NCBI GenBank assembly: GCA_012719085.1
Contig: JAAYBA010000092.1
Span: 1 to 32,133 of the forward strand
Reading direction: 5' to 3'
Source: Planctomycetota bacterium
GTDB lineage: Bacteria > Planctomycetota > Phycisphaerae > Sedimentisphaerales > Anaerobacaceae
DNA: 32,133 bases
Shown here: positions 1 through 6,870 of the stretch, piece after piece
Numbering within the stretch: the stretch's first letter is position 1
Layout: every line of letters begins with the position of its first letter
The notes under the pieces: model-generated
The model's database searches: none
Told to the model about the DNA's origin: nothing
The model's input: only the letters and a program-made list of their open reading frames with translations
Translations under genes and position numbers: made by a program

Positions 1-1849
1 CCGCCAGCGATGGGGCCGCCGTCTTCAGTTCCGCCAGCGCGTCCGCGACGGTCTTCGCCAGGGTCCGGCCGATGTGTTCGGTTGTCAGGCGTTCTCGTCG
101 CGTGACGTCGATGTGGTTGATGTCGCCACACGTACCCGTGCCGAACAGCAGAGTGAAGTCATCGCCCAGTGTCTTGCACAGATCCTGCTCCAAGTAGTAC
201 GGGTAATCGGCGGCATATTTCGTTCCCCCGACCGTGTCGAGATGCAGCGCGAAGTTGACCAGTCCGGCCAGCGCCGCGTTCTCGGCGGCCGTTCGGAACA
301 GGACGACGCCGACCTGCGGATCGACGGGCCCGGCGACGCGAACGATGTCCGGGTTCAGAACGCCCGGATTGAACCGCACTGTACCGTCGGCCATGTGGAA
401 CCGCCGGTTGAACGAAAGCCCCTGCTGCTGTGCGACGGCGGCCTCCACGCGCACGGGACGCATGGCCGCGTCGGCCTGACGGATTGCCTGAACGATGCCG
501 TCCGCCAACGCGGAAGCATAATCGACGCTCTCGCATGGATCCTGGCCGTGTTTGGTCAGCGCCTGTTCGTGGAAGTGATTCCGCAGGGCGCCGAAGTAGA
601 GCGGGCCGGTGTGGGAATGCGTTGCGGCCAGCAGGATGTTCGCCGCGGGGATGCCCGTCTCGGCCTCGGCCCGCCGCCGCGCCGCCCGCGAGACCTCCGG
701 TGACATTCCGATGATGTCACAGAAGACCATCGCCGCCTTCGTCGCCCCCTGGCGCATCACGAGGGCCTTGGCATGGAGGGGATTGGACACGCCTTCGCTG
801 AGGCGTTCGTGGAAGTAGCCGCTCATGCGATAGCCCATCGGCGGCGTGATATCGACGACACCGACACCCGCCTCCATTGGGGCCGCCGCCGGGCGAGCCG
901 CGTTCTGCGACTTCTGTCCTGTCAACTCCTCGAGAAAACGACGCGCCTTGATGGCTTCCCCGAGCGTATGCGGCAAATCACCCGGGTCGAGGCACTCGAC
1001 GATCAGCGGCCCGCCCTCGAACCCGCCGGCCCTGAGCTTCGCAAAGACGGCGGGGAAATCGACCTGTCCGGTCCCCGGCGTGACGGCCACGTCCTTGGGA
1101 TGGCGGTAGTCCTTGACGCACATGCCCGTGACCAGCCCATCGACCGTGGGCGCATCTTCGACCGGGCTCAGCTCGCCGTTGGAATAGTAGTAGATATTGC
1201 CCGGATCGTACCAGATGCGGAAGTTCTGGTGGCCGACCATCTCGATGGTCTGGCGGCACTGCGGACCGGTGGCGTTGAAGCCGCCATGCGGCTTGACACT
1301 GATGCCGATCCCTCGTGCGGCGGCGTAGTCGCAGCATTCGGTGATGGCCTTGTAGTACGGCTCGTACAAGTCCTTGTTGCCCGTGCCGCCCATGAGCAGG
1401 TTCGTCGAGCCGCAGGCGGCGCAGTTGTCGATCAGCTTGCGGAGCCCTTCGATACCCGCCTTGAGCGACTGGGCCACCGGGATGTCGCCTCCGTAAACGG
1501 AAGCGACCTTCAGGCCGCGCTGCCTGACCTCATCGCCGACGCGCACGGCCTCCTCGATCGGCGTGGCTACAGAGATCACCAGCCGGGTCTCGGATTTCGT
1601 CGTCATCAGGCCAACGTACTCGTACCCTGCTTCGGCAATCGCATCGAGCGCCACACGGTACTCGTACTGGTCCCACGGGCGCGTGTAGCAGCCGATCTGC
1701 CAGCGAGATCTGTTCGTCTGCCCCGGCAGAGTCTCGGCGTTGGCCAGCACCCAGCCGGCGGCGCCGATCTGCATCGCCCGACCCAGGAAACTACGGCGTG
1801 AAAACGAATCTGACAGGGTCCGTTCATCCTGTTTGCGTGTCGTCATCAT
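1..1849 (-). CDS. Tat-exported sugar phosphate isomerase-like TIM barrel fused to neutral/alkaline ceramidase-like domain (3' end off window)
   Basis: I read this gene from the reverse complement; it is absent from the ORF track because it runs off the left edge. It starts at ATG 1849 (an equally possible ATG is at 1846) behind GAAGGGA and stays open for 616 codons. Residues about 15-40 hold a Tat signal (SRRSFLG plus a hydrophobic stretch). Residues about 48-312 are a xylose-isomerase-like TIM barrel, with WYDPGN and a typical VTPGTGQVDF ending. A short Ala/Pro-rich linker leads to residue about 325, where MEAGVGVVDITPP opens a neutral/alkaline ceramidase-type domain with ATHSHTGP and NFALHLDT, which match the zinc-histidine regions of that family. 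The serine-bearing GDVSP segment of true ceramidases appears here as GTCGDINHID, so ceramide amidase activity is doubtful. The gene sits 20 bp after the Gfo/Idh gene and is probably co-transcribed. The isomerase and family calls are firm; substrates are unknown. Confidence 0.85.
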   Translation of the reverse strand, partial: MMTTRKQDERTLSDSFSRRSFLGRAMQIGAAGWVLANAETLPGQTNRSRWQIGCYTRPWDQYEYRVALDAIAEAGYEYVGLMTTKSETRLVISVATPIEEAVRVGDEVRQRGLKVASVYGGDIPVAQSLKAGIEGLRKLIDNCAACGSTNLLMGGTGNKDLYEPYYKAITECCDYAAARGIGISVKPHGGFNATGPQCRQTIEMVGHQNFRIWYDPGNIYYYSNGELSPVEDAPTVDGLVTGMCVKDYRHPKDVAVTPGTGQVDFPAVFAKLRAGGFEGGPLIVECLDPGDLPHTLGEAIKARRFLEELTGQKSQNAARPAAAPMEAGVGVVDITPPMGYRMSGYFHERLSEGVSNPLHAKALVMRQGATKAAMVFCDIIGMSPEVSRAARRRAEAETGIPAANILLAATHSHTGPLYFGALRNHFHEQALTKHGQDPCESVDYASALADGIVQAIRQADAAMRPVRVEAAVAQQQGLSFNRRFHMADGTVRFNPGVLNPDIVRVAGPVDPQVGVVLFRTAAENAALAGLVNFALHLDTVGGTKYAADYPYYLEQDLCKTLGDDFTLLFGTGTCGDINHIDVTRRERLTTEHIGRTLAKTVADALAELKTAAPSLA

Positions 1850-1869
1850 CTGGTCCCTTCGTGATGAGA

Positions 1870-3120
1870 TCATCCTTCGCGGATTTCTCGTTTCTGCGGA
1901 TCGTAGATCGTGCGTTTGCCGGTGTCGAACGAGCGAACGGCCATCAGGCAGGCGATGGCGTGCTGATAGCCGGCGTCGATCGAGGCGTTGGGCGTCTTTC
2001 GCGACCGCAGGCACTGGAGCCAGTCGAGGAAATGGTCCGGCCGGGGCACGTCTTCGACGGGGACCTTGCCGCGAATCTGGCCCCGACGCTTGGCGCCGCC
2101 CTCGGCGCTCAGGACGGGCGCCGTCCACGTCACCATGTCGAGCACGCCTTCGTCGCCGAAGATCTTGAAGCTGTTGCCGCTGCCGTTGCCGAAGTTCGTC
2201 GAGTAGCTGACCATGAACCCTTCGGGATAGATCCACAGGGCCTGCACGTGATCGGGACAGGTGAAGTTGTGCTCGTCCTTATAAGTGAACGTTCCGCCCA
2301 GGCAGACGCAACTCGTCGGGAACGTCGCGCCGGTGATATAATGGACCAGATCGATGAAGTGGCTGCCCAGGCCGGGGACGGGGCCGTCGGAGAAATCGCG
2401 GTAGCCATACCAGCCGGAATACTTCACCGGGTCGAACGCCTGCGCGGGCCGGTCGCCCAGAAATTCCTTCCAGTCCACATCCTCCTTCTTCACGTCCTTG
2501 ACGTACGAGTACCAGTAGGGTCGCTCGGCATTGCGGCACTGCTCGATCCGCCCCACCGTTCCGAGGACCCCGGTCTTGTACAGCTCGCGGCAGCCGGTGA
2601 AACTCGGCAGGCTGCGGAGCTGCGTGCCGATCTGGACCACGACGTTTGCCTTTTTGACGGCGTCGCAGGCCGCCTTGAGCTTGCCGAGATCCATCGCCAG
2701 CGGTTTTTCGCAATAGACGTCCTTGCCCGCCTCGGCCGCCGCTTTCAAATGGGTCGTGTGCATGTGGTCGGGCGAAGCGATCATCACGGCATCCAGATCG
2801 CTCAGGGCGAGCAGGTCGCGATACGATGCAAATTGCTGAGCCGGTCGGCCATACCACTCGTCGGCCAGAGCCGACGCCATCTCCCGGCGCACCCGCCAGG
2901 GATCGGACACCGCCGTGATCTCGATCTTCTGCTCGCCGGCGTGCGCGTGGACGCCCTTCATATGCGCGTTGATACCGCGGTCCCCGCAGCCGATGATCCC
3001 GATGGCGATGCGGTCGTTGGCGCCGACGATGCGAGCGTAGCTTGCCGCCGGAACGGCCAGAGCGGCGCCCCCGGCGATACTGCTCTTGAGGAACGTGCGG
3101 CGAGAGAGAGAATGCTTCAT
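1870..3120 (-). CDS. Tat-exported Gfo/Idh/MocA family oxidoreductase
   Basis: This is an NAD(P)-dependent sugar or inositol-type dehydrogenase, probably acting outside the cytoplasm. The start is set at ATG 3120, not at the track's 3171, because an AGGAGA site precedes it and the protein then opens directly with a Tat signal (SRRTFLKSS, then an Ala-rich stretch). It has 416 residues, normal for the secreted planctomycete members. The Rossmann motif GIIGCGDRG lies near residue 43, and the family EKP motif (YCEKPLAMD) near residue 140 marks the catalytic lysine region. The C-terminal half is the alpha/beta substrate domain ending in family-typical FDTGKRTIYD. It is the first gene of a two-gene minus-strand operon with the isomerase/ceramidase fusion, divergent from a LacI-type regulator. 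The substrate cannot be read from sequence. Confidence 0.93.
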   Translation of the reverse strand: MKHSLSRRTFLKSSIAGGAALAVPAASYARIVGANDRIAIGIIGCGDRGINAHMKGVHAHAGEQKIEITAVSDPWRVRREMASALADEWYGRPAQQFASYRDLLALSDLDAVMIASPDHMHTTHLKAAAEAGKDVYCEKPLAMDLGKLKAACDAVKKANVVVQIGTQLRSLPSFTGCRELYKTGVLGTVGRIEQCRNAERPYWYSYVKDVKKEDVDWKEFLGDRPAQAFDPVKYSGWYGYRDFSDGPVPGLGSHFIDLVHYITGATFPTSCVCLGGTFTYKDEHNFTCPDHVQALWIYPEGFMVSYSTNFGNGSGNSFKIFGDEGVLDMVTWTAPVLSAEGGAKRRGQIRGKVPVEDVPRPDHFLDWLQCLRSRKTPNASIDAGYQHAIACLMAVRSFDTGKRTIYDPQKREIREG

Positions 3121-3200
3121 GTTCGTGTCTCCTTCAGGATCTCTATTCGGACTGTCAGGGCAAATGCTCATTCACCTCGACAAACACGACGAATACGAAC

Positions 3201-3210
3201 AATCGCGATT
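3201..3210. promoter_or_regulatory. Candidate LacI-family operator
   Basis: AATCGCGATT is a perfect 10-bp palindrome with a central CG step, as is usual for LacI-family operators. It overlaps the edge of the minus-strand -10 box and the expected start of transcription of the Gfo/Idh operon, and lies about 120 bp from the divergent LacI-type gene. Binding here would block RNA polymerase. The link to the neighbouring regulator is inferred from position. Confidence 0.5.
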
Positions 3211-3236
3211 ATATCCATCTCCGCACAGGGCGACAA
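3208..3236 (-). promoter_or_regulatory. Promoter of the Gfo/Idh operon
   Basis: Reading the minus strand, TTGTCG (3236-3231), a 17-bp spacer and a perfect TATAAT (3213-3208) form a sigma70-like promoter. Transcription would start near 3201 and give a leader of about 80 nt before ATG 3120. Confidence 0.6.
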
Positions 3237-3251
3237 TCTTCGGCAATCCAT

Positions 3252-3280
3252 TTGACAGCGGGACAGATGGCGAGTATCTC
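3252..3280 (+). promoter_or_regulatory. Promoter of the LacI-type regulator
   Basis: A perfect TTGACA (3252-3257), a 17-bp spacer and a weaker TATCTC (3275-3280) lie about 55 bp before ATG 3334. It is divergent from the Gfo/Idh promoter, and the two -35 boxes are about 15 bp apart. Confidence 0.5.
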
Positions 3281-3333
3281 TACGTCTGGATCGGACGTCC
3301 GGTCGGATCCTCCCAACGGGAATCGATGGGCCC

Positions 3334-4347
3334 ATGGCTACGAGACAGGTAACAGTCAAAGACATCGCCAGAAGACTCCGCCTGCACTACACGACGGTGT
3401 CGAAGGCCCTGCGCGACCACCCGGACATCAGCTCGGCGACGAAGCAGCGGGTCCTGGCCCTGGCGGAAGAGCTGGATTACCATCCGAACTCAATCGCAAA
3501 AAGCCTGAAAAATCAGTCCACCTGCACGCTGGGCGTCATCGTCCCGACGATCAAGAACGATTTCTTCTCCGCCGTCATCAGCGGCGCCGAAGAAGTCGCG
3601 TATGATCGGGAATTCAATACGGTCGTCTGCCAGTCCAACGAGAGCGCCGAGCGTGAGGCCGTCGCCCTGCGGACGTTGATTTCCAACCGGGTGGCCGGTG
3701 TGCTGATCTCGGTGGCCCAGACGACTACGTCCGGCAGCGGGTTTCGCGCGTTGCAGCGGCAAGGCATTCCCCTGGTCTTCTTCGATCGGGTCTGTGACGA
3801 CATCGAGGCCGACCGGGTGGTCGTCGATGACGTCGGCGGCGCCCGCCGGGTGGTCGAGCATCTGATCGAGAGGGGATACAGGACCATCGCCCACGCCGCC
3901 GGACCGCCGAACACGTCGATCGGCAGAGACCGTTGTCGGGGATATCTCGACGCGCTCAGAGCGCACGGCCTCGACGGCGACGAGAAATGGATCGTCCACG
4001 GCGGCTTCGAAGAGGCCGATGGGACCGCCGCTCTTGGCGCCTTTCGCTCGCGTGGGCCGATGCCCGATGCGATCTTCGCCGTCAACGATCCCGTCGCTCG
4101 CGGCATTCACGCCGAGATCAAGCGAAGCGGACTGACGATCCCACGCGACGTCGCGGTGGCGGGCTTTGGCGACAATCGACTCAGCGCCTACCTTGATCCG
4201 CCACTGACGACGGTTTCGCAATCCCCGTACGAGATCGGCAAGATCGCCGCCGCCATGCTGCTGCGGCGAATCGACGAGCCTTCGCACCAGTGCCTCTGCG
4301 AGACCGAAGTGATCCCGACCCAACTGATCGTGAGAAAGTCCACATAG
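3334..4347 (+). CDS. LacI-family transcriptional regulator
   Basis: This 337-residue protein is a sugar-responsive DNA-binding repressor. The N-terminal helix-turn-helix covers residues about 6-27 (VTVKDIARRL, TTVSKALRDHPDIS), followed by the hinge helix (YHPNSIAKSLK). Residues about 62-335 form the periplasmic-binding-protein-like effector domain, with the usual LGVIVPTIKNDFFS opening, FAVNDPVARG, and VAVAGFGDN near residue 275. Its length is that of the family. The ribosome-binding site is weak (ACGGGA, 12 nt away). The gene is divergent from the Gfo/Idh-isomerase operon, which carries a central-CG palindrome over its promoter, so local control of that operon is the simplest reading. The effector is unknown. 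Confidence 0.93.
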   Translation: MATRQVTVKDIARRLRLHYTTVSKALRDHPDISSATKQRVLALAEELDYHPNSIAKSLKNQSTCTLGVIVPTIKNDFFSAVISGAEEVAYDREFNTVVCQSNESAEREAVALRTLISNRVAGVLISVAQTTTSGSGFRALQRQGIPLVFFDRVCDDIEADRVVVDDVGGARRVVEHLIERGYRTIAHAAGPPNTSIGRDRCRGYLDALRAHGLDGDEKWIVHGGFEEADGTAALGAFRSRGPMPDAIFAVNDPVARGIHAEIKRSGLTIPRDVAVAGFGDNRLSAYLDPPLTTVSQSPYEIGKIAAAMLLRRIDEPSHQCLCETEVIPTQLIVRKST

Positions 4348-4378
4348 GGGTGAATGATAAGCAGCCGAGAGTTGGAGT

Positions 4379-5539
4379 ATGGCCGGCATTCGTCAGATCA
4401 TTCACGTGGACATGGACGCCTTCTACGCCTCCGTCGAGCAGCGCGACCGGCCGGAACTGAGGGGTAAAGCCGTTATCGTCGGCGGTCCCGCCGAAGCCCG
4501 GGGTGTGGTCAGCGCCGCATCGTATGAGGCCCGCAAGTTCGGCGTCCACAGTGCGATGCCGACAGCGCAGGCGCTACGGCGTTGTCCGCACGCGATCTTG
4601 TTGCCCGTGCGCATGGAGCGGTACGCGGAGGTCTCGCGCGAGATTCAGTCGATCTTCGAGCGGTACACGCCGCTGATCGAGCCGATCTCGCTCGACGAGG
4701 CGTTTCTCGACGTGACCGCCAGCACGAACCTGTTCGGTCCGCCCGAGCAGATCGGACGACGCATCAAGGAGCAGATCCAATCGCAGACGCAGTTGACGGC
4801 CTCGGTCGGGATCGCACCGAACAAGTTCCTCGCCAAACTCGCCTCGGACCTGAAGAAGCCCGACGGCTTCGTCGTCATCACCGAGCAGAACAGGCAGCAG
4901 ATTCTCGATCCGCTCGACGTCGGACGCATCTGGGGCGTGGGCAAGGTGACGGAAAAGGCGCTGCACTCGCATGGCATCCGCACCATCGCGGAGCTTCGCG
5001 CGATGTCCGAAGCCGAACTCTCGCGGATCGTCGGCAGCGGCACAACGGAGCTTCTCCGGCTCGCCCAAGGGCAAGACGATCGTGAGGTCGAGCCGGCCCG
5101 ACAGGCCAAGAGCCTTTCCAGCGAGCGGACCTTCGCCACCGACGTCCGGGATCGCGACATGTTGCTTGGGGTCCTGCTCGAACAGGTCGAGGAGGTGGCC
5201 CAACGGCTTCGACATCGGCGACTGAAGGCCCGCACGATCACACTGAAGCTGCGCTACGGCGACTTCCGCACGGTGACGCGAAGCGAGACGCTGACGGAAG
5301 CCACGAACCTGACGCAGGTCTTGTGGGAGGCTGCCGATCGTGTCTTTGGCCGATGGCATCGCAGCGCATCCGGCGCCCTTCGCCTGGTGGGGTTCGGGGC
5401 CGGCGGCCTGGAACCGGAAGGGGCCGGACAGGCGAGCCTGTTTGCCGATCCCGAAGCGGAGAAGCTCCAGAGGCTCGACCGGGCCATGGACGCCATCCGC
5501 GACCGCTACGGCAAGCGCGCCGTCCATCGCGGCCGGTAG
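4379..5539 (+). CDS. dinB: DNA polymerase IV (Y-family translesion polymerase)
   Basis: This 386-residue Y-family polymerase performs error-prone synthesis past damaged template. It shows the family's ordered motifs: HVDMDAFYASVEQ near residue 10 (first catalytic carboxylates), YEARKFGVHSAMP near 52, SLDEAFLDVT near 105 (catalytic Asp-Glu pair), and TASVGIAPNKFLAK near 142. The helix-hairpin-helix region (IWGVGKV) follows, then the little-finger domain. QASLF at residues 351-355 is a good sliding-clamp-binding pentapeptide near the C-terminus. It starts 31 bp after the LacI-type gene on the same strand and could be read through from it, though no functional link is expected. No LexA-type box was recognised upstream. 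Confidence 0.96.
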   Translation: MAGIRQIIHVDMDAFYASVEQRDRPELRGKAVIVGGPAEARGVVSAASYEARKFGVHSAMPTAQALRRCPHAILLPVRMERYAEVSREIQSIFERYTPLIEPISLDEAFLDVTASTNLFGPPEQIGRRIKEQIQSQTQLTASVGIAPNKFLAKLASDLKKPDGFVVITEQNRQQILDPLDVGRIWGVGKVTEKALHSHGIRTIAELRAMSEAELSRIVGSGTTELLRLAQGQDDREVEPARQAKSLSSERTFATDVRDRDMLLGVLLEQVEEVAQRLRHRRLKARTITLKLRYGDFRTVTRSETLTEATNLTQVLWEAADRVFGRWHRSASGALRLVGFGAGGLEPEGAGQASLFADPEAEKLQRLDRAMDAIRDRYGKRAVHRGR

Positions 5540-5545
5540 GGGCGA

Positions 5546-6514
5546 TCAGGCAAACGACAGTCCCAGCCCGCGTCCGACGGAACGGATGTGCTCGGCGGCC
5601 TGTCGGTATTCCTCGGCATTAGGCAGGTGTTCGAGCATCAGCGGCACGCCGGGCAGCTTGCTCAGCTCTCGCAGGAATGTCGCATAATCCAGCTCGCCCT
5701 GCCCCGGACGCACCTCGTCGAGATGGGTCATCAGCTTCGGGTGCAGATAGATGTCTTTGGCGTGGCAGCTCTTGAGATAGGGCCCGAGCTTCTCGAAACA
5801 TTCGACGATCAATTTGCCGTTGGCGTAGTAGCGCTGCGGACTGCACACCAGATTCACCGGGTCCAGATGGGCTGCGAAGCGGTCGCGGTCGATCGCCTGG
5901 ATCAAACGGACGTAGGAATCGGCCGAGTCGGGATAGGCCCACGGCATCGTTTCCAGCGTGAACCACGTCCGCGTGGGCTTGACGTCGTCGATAATCCCCC
6001 GCGTGGTCTCGACGATCATCTCGAACGTCTCTTCCGTGAAGTTCTCGGCCGCCGGGCCGTCCCACTGCGTTCCGCGAGAGCCGGTGATGTTCACGCAGCA
6101 GCGGGCGCCGATCCGGTCGGCCAGGGCCAGTTGCAGGCGGCACTTCTCCAACGCGGCCTTGCGTTTTTCGTCGTCGGGACTGATCGGATTGCTCCAGGCC
6201 CCCACTTCCGCAATGACAATGTCGGCCTTCTGCGCGGCCCGCTCGTAGGCCCGCACCACGTCGTCAGCCACCTCGGCCCCGATGGGACAGTAGGCAGCGC
6301 TGTAGCCCAGCTTCCGGACGGCCTGGGCCCACCCGTCTGGGTCCTGGTACTTGTCGAAGACCGGCCCGCCCAGCCGCAGTTTGTCGTATGCCCGCAGGGG
6401 CGATGCATGCGTCGCCCTACGAACCGGCGATCCCAAATCCAGCGAGGCGACCGCCGCCCCCGCCAGAGACGTCTTCAAGAAACCTCGTCGCGATTGCCTG
6501 TGGCTGCCGTCCAT
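5546..6514 (-). CDS. Tat-exported sugar phosphate isomerase/epimerase-like TIM barrel protein
   Basis: This 322-residue xylose-isomerase-like barrel is probably exported by the Tat system (QSRRGFLKTSLAG near the N-terminus). I place the start at ATG 6514 behind GAGGAGA; the track's longer form from 6661 merely translates upstream repeat DNA. Family features include EVGAWSNP near residue 105, FTLETMPWAYPD near 200 and KSCHAKDIYLHP near 255, which carries the typical His and Asp of the metal site. It ends with a PGQGELDY segment. It is convergent with dinB at a 6-bp gap. Residues just after the Tat signal (RRATHASPLRAYD) are encoded by a palindromic repeat that recurs at 10292. Substrate unknown. 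Confidence 0.9.
   Translation of the reverse strand: MDGSHRQSRRGFLKTSLAGAAVASLDLGSPVRRATHASPLRAYDKLRLGGPVFDKYQDPDGWAQAVRKLGYSAAYCPIGAEVADDVVRAYERAAQKADIVIAEVGAWSNPISPDDEKRKAALEKCRLQLALADRIGARCCVNITGSRGTQWDGPAAENFTEETFEMIVETTRGIIDDVKPTRTWFTLETMPWAYPDSADSYVRLIQAIDRDRFAAHLDPVNLVCSPQRYYANGKLIVECFEKLGPYLKSCHAKDIYLHPKLMTHLDEVRPGQGELDYATFLRELSKLPGVPLMLEHLPNAEEYRQAAEHIRSVGRGLGLSFA
6398..6417. repeat. Palindromic repeat inside an isomerase gene
   Basis: GGGCGATGCATGCGTCGCCC is a near-perfect 20-bp palindrome with a single T/G mismatch pair. Its reverse complement shares 21 nt (GGCGACGCATGC... to ...CGCCCCT) with 10292-10312 inside the ATPase gene. Here it encodes THASPL between the Tat signal and the barrel domain. 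Confidence 0.75.
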
Positions 6515-6571
6515 CGCTGCTGTCTCCTCAAATGTGTGTGTCGGCCCATAGCCTATGCACAGCACGTGTGC

Positions 6572-6595
6572 GGGCGAATCATCATTCGCCCCTAC
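6572..6595 (-). repeat. REP-like palindrome, copy 1
   Basis: Arms GGGCGAAT and ATTCGCCC are separated by 4 nt, followed by CTAC. Read on the minus strand, a 26-nt stretch from GTAGGGGCGAAT to TTCGCCCGC is identical to copy 2 at 6796, in the opposite orientation. Confidence 0.8.
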
Positions 6596-6622
6596 TTTAA
6601 CCCCATGGCGGCTTGCCGGCAA

Positions 6623-6658
6623 CCCTTGCCGAGTTCGGTCTTGACGCAGCGGCAAGGG
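6623..6658. promoter_or_regulatory. Operator-like inverted repeat around the -35 box
   Basis: CCCTTGCCG (6623-6631) and CGGCAAGGG (6650-6658) are perfect 9-bp inverted arms with an 18-bp spacer that includes the TTGACG -35 box. The geometry suits a dimeric regulator; a chance hairpin cannot be excluded. Confidence 0.4.
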
Positions 6659-6669
6659 CATGGTATCTT
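6641..6669 (+). promoter_or_regulatory. Promoter of the secreted multidomain protein gene
   Basis: TTGACG, a 17-bp spacer and TATCTT form a sigma70-like promoter. Transcription from near 6676 would give a leader of about 195 nt that includes REP-like copy 2 as a hairpin. Confidence 0.55.
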
Positions 6670-6795
6670 AATCTACTGTACAGAGCCGGGAACACGTCAT
6701 GCGTCGATGCCCGGAACCTATCCGGCCGACACCATCCCGGCGACAAGAACGCCAAGCCACTGCGTTTTTCGGAGAAGGAAGCCTGCATCATAAGC

Positions 6796-6819
6796 GTAGG
6801 GGCGAATGATGATTCGCCC
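6796..6819 (+). repeat. REP-like palindrome, copy 2
   Basis: GTAGGGGCGAATGATGATTC continues into GCCC, giving 8-bp arms GGGCGAAT/ATTCGCCC. It is the inverted partner of 6572-6595, about 205 bp away, and lies in the presumed 5' leader of the 6871 gene. Confidence 0.8.
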
Positions 6820-6870
6820 GCGCAATCCACTCGAATCCGCCACAATCTTGTGAAAAGGAGGGTAGCCAGC

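Larger units (their letters stand above)
6515..6870. other. 356-bp divergent intergenic region
   Basis: This gap separates the isomerase gene (minus) from the large secreted protein gene (plus). It holds two inverted copies of a palindromic repeat (6572 and 6796), one clear plus-strand promoter (6641-6669), an inverted repeat around its -35 box, and a strong ribosome-binding site AAAAGGAGGG just before ATG 6871. I saw no convincing coding sequence, although the ORF track extends both neighbours into it. Confidence 0.7.

Noticed and set aside
74-703. Plus-strand ORFs over 74-3255 with no recognisable domains
   Set aside because: They are shadows of the minus-strand fusion and Gfo/Idh genes, which have clear family motifs.
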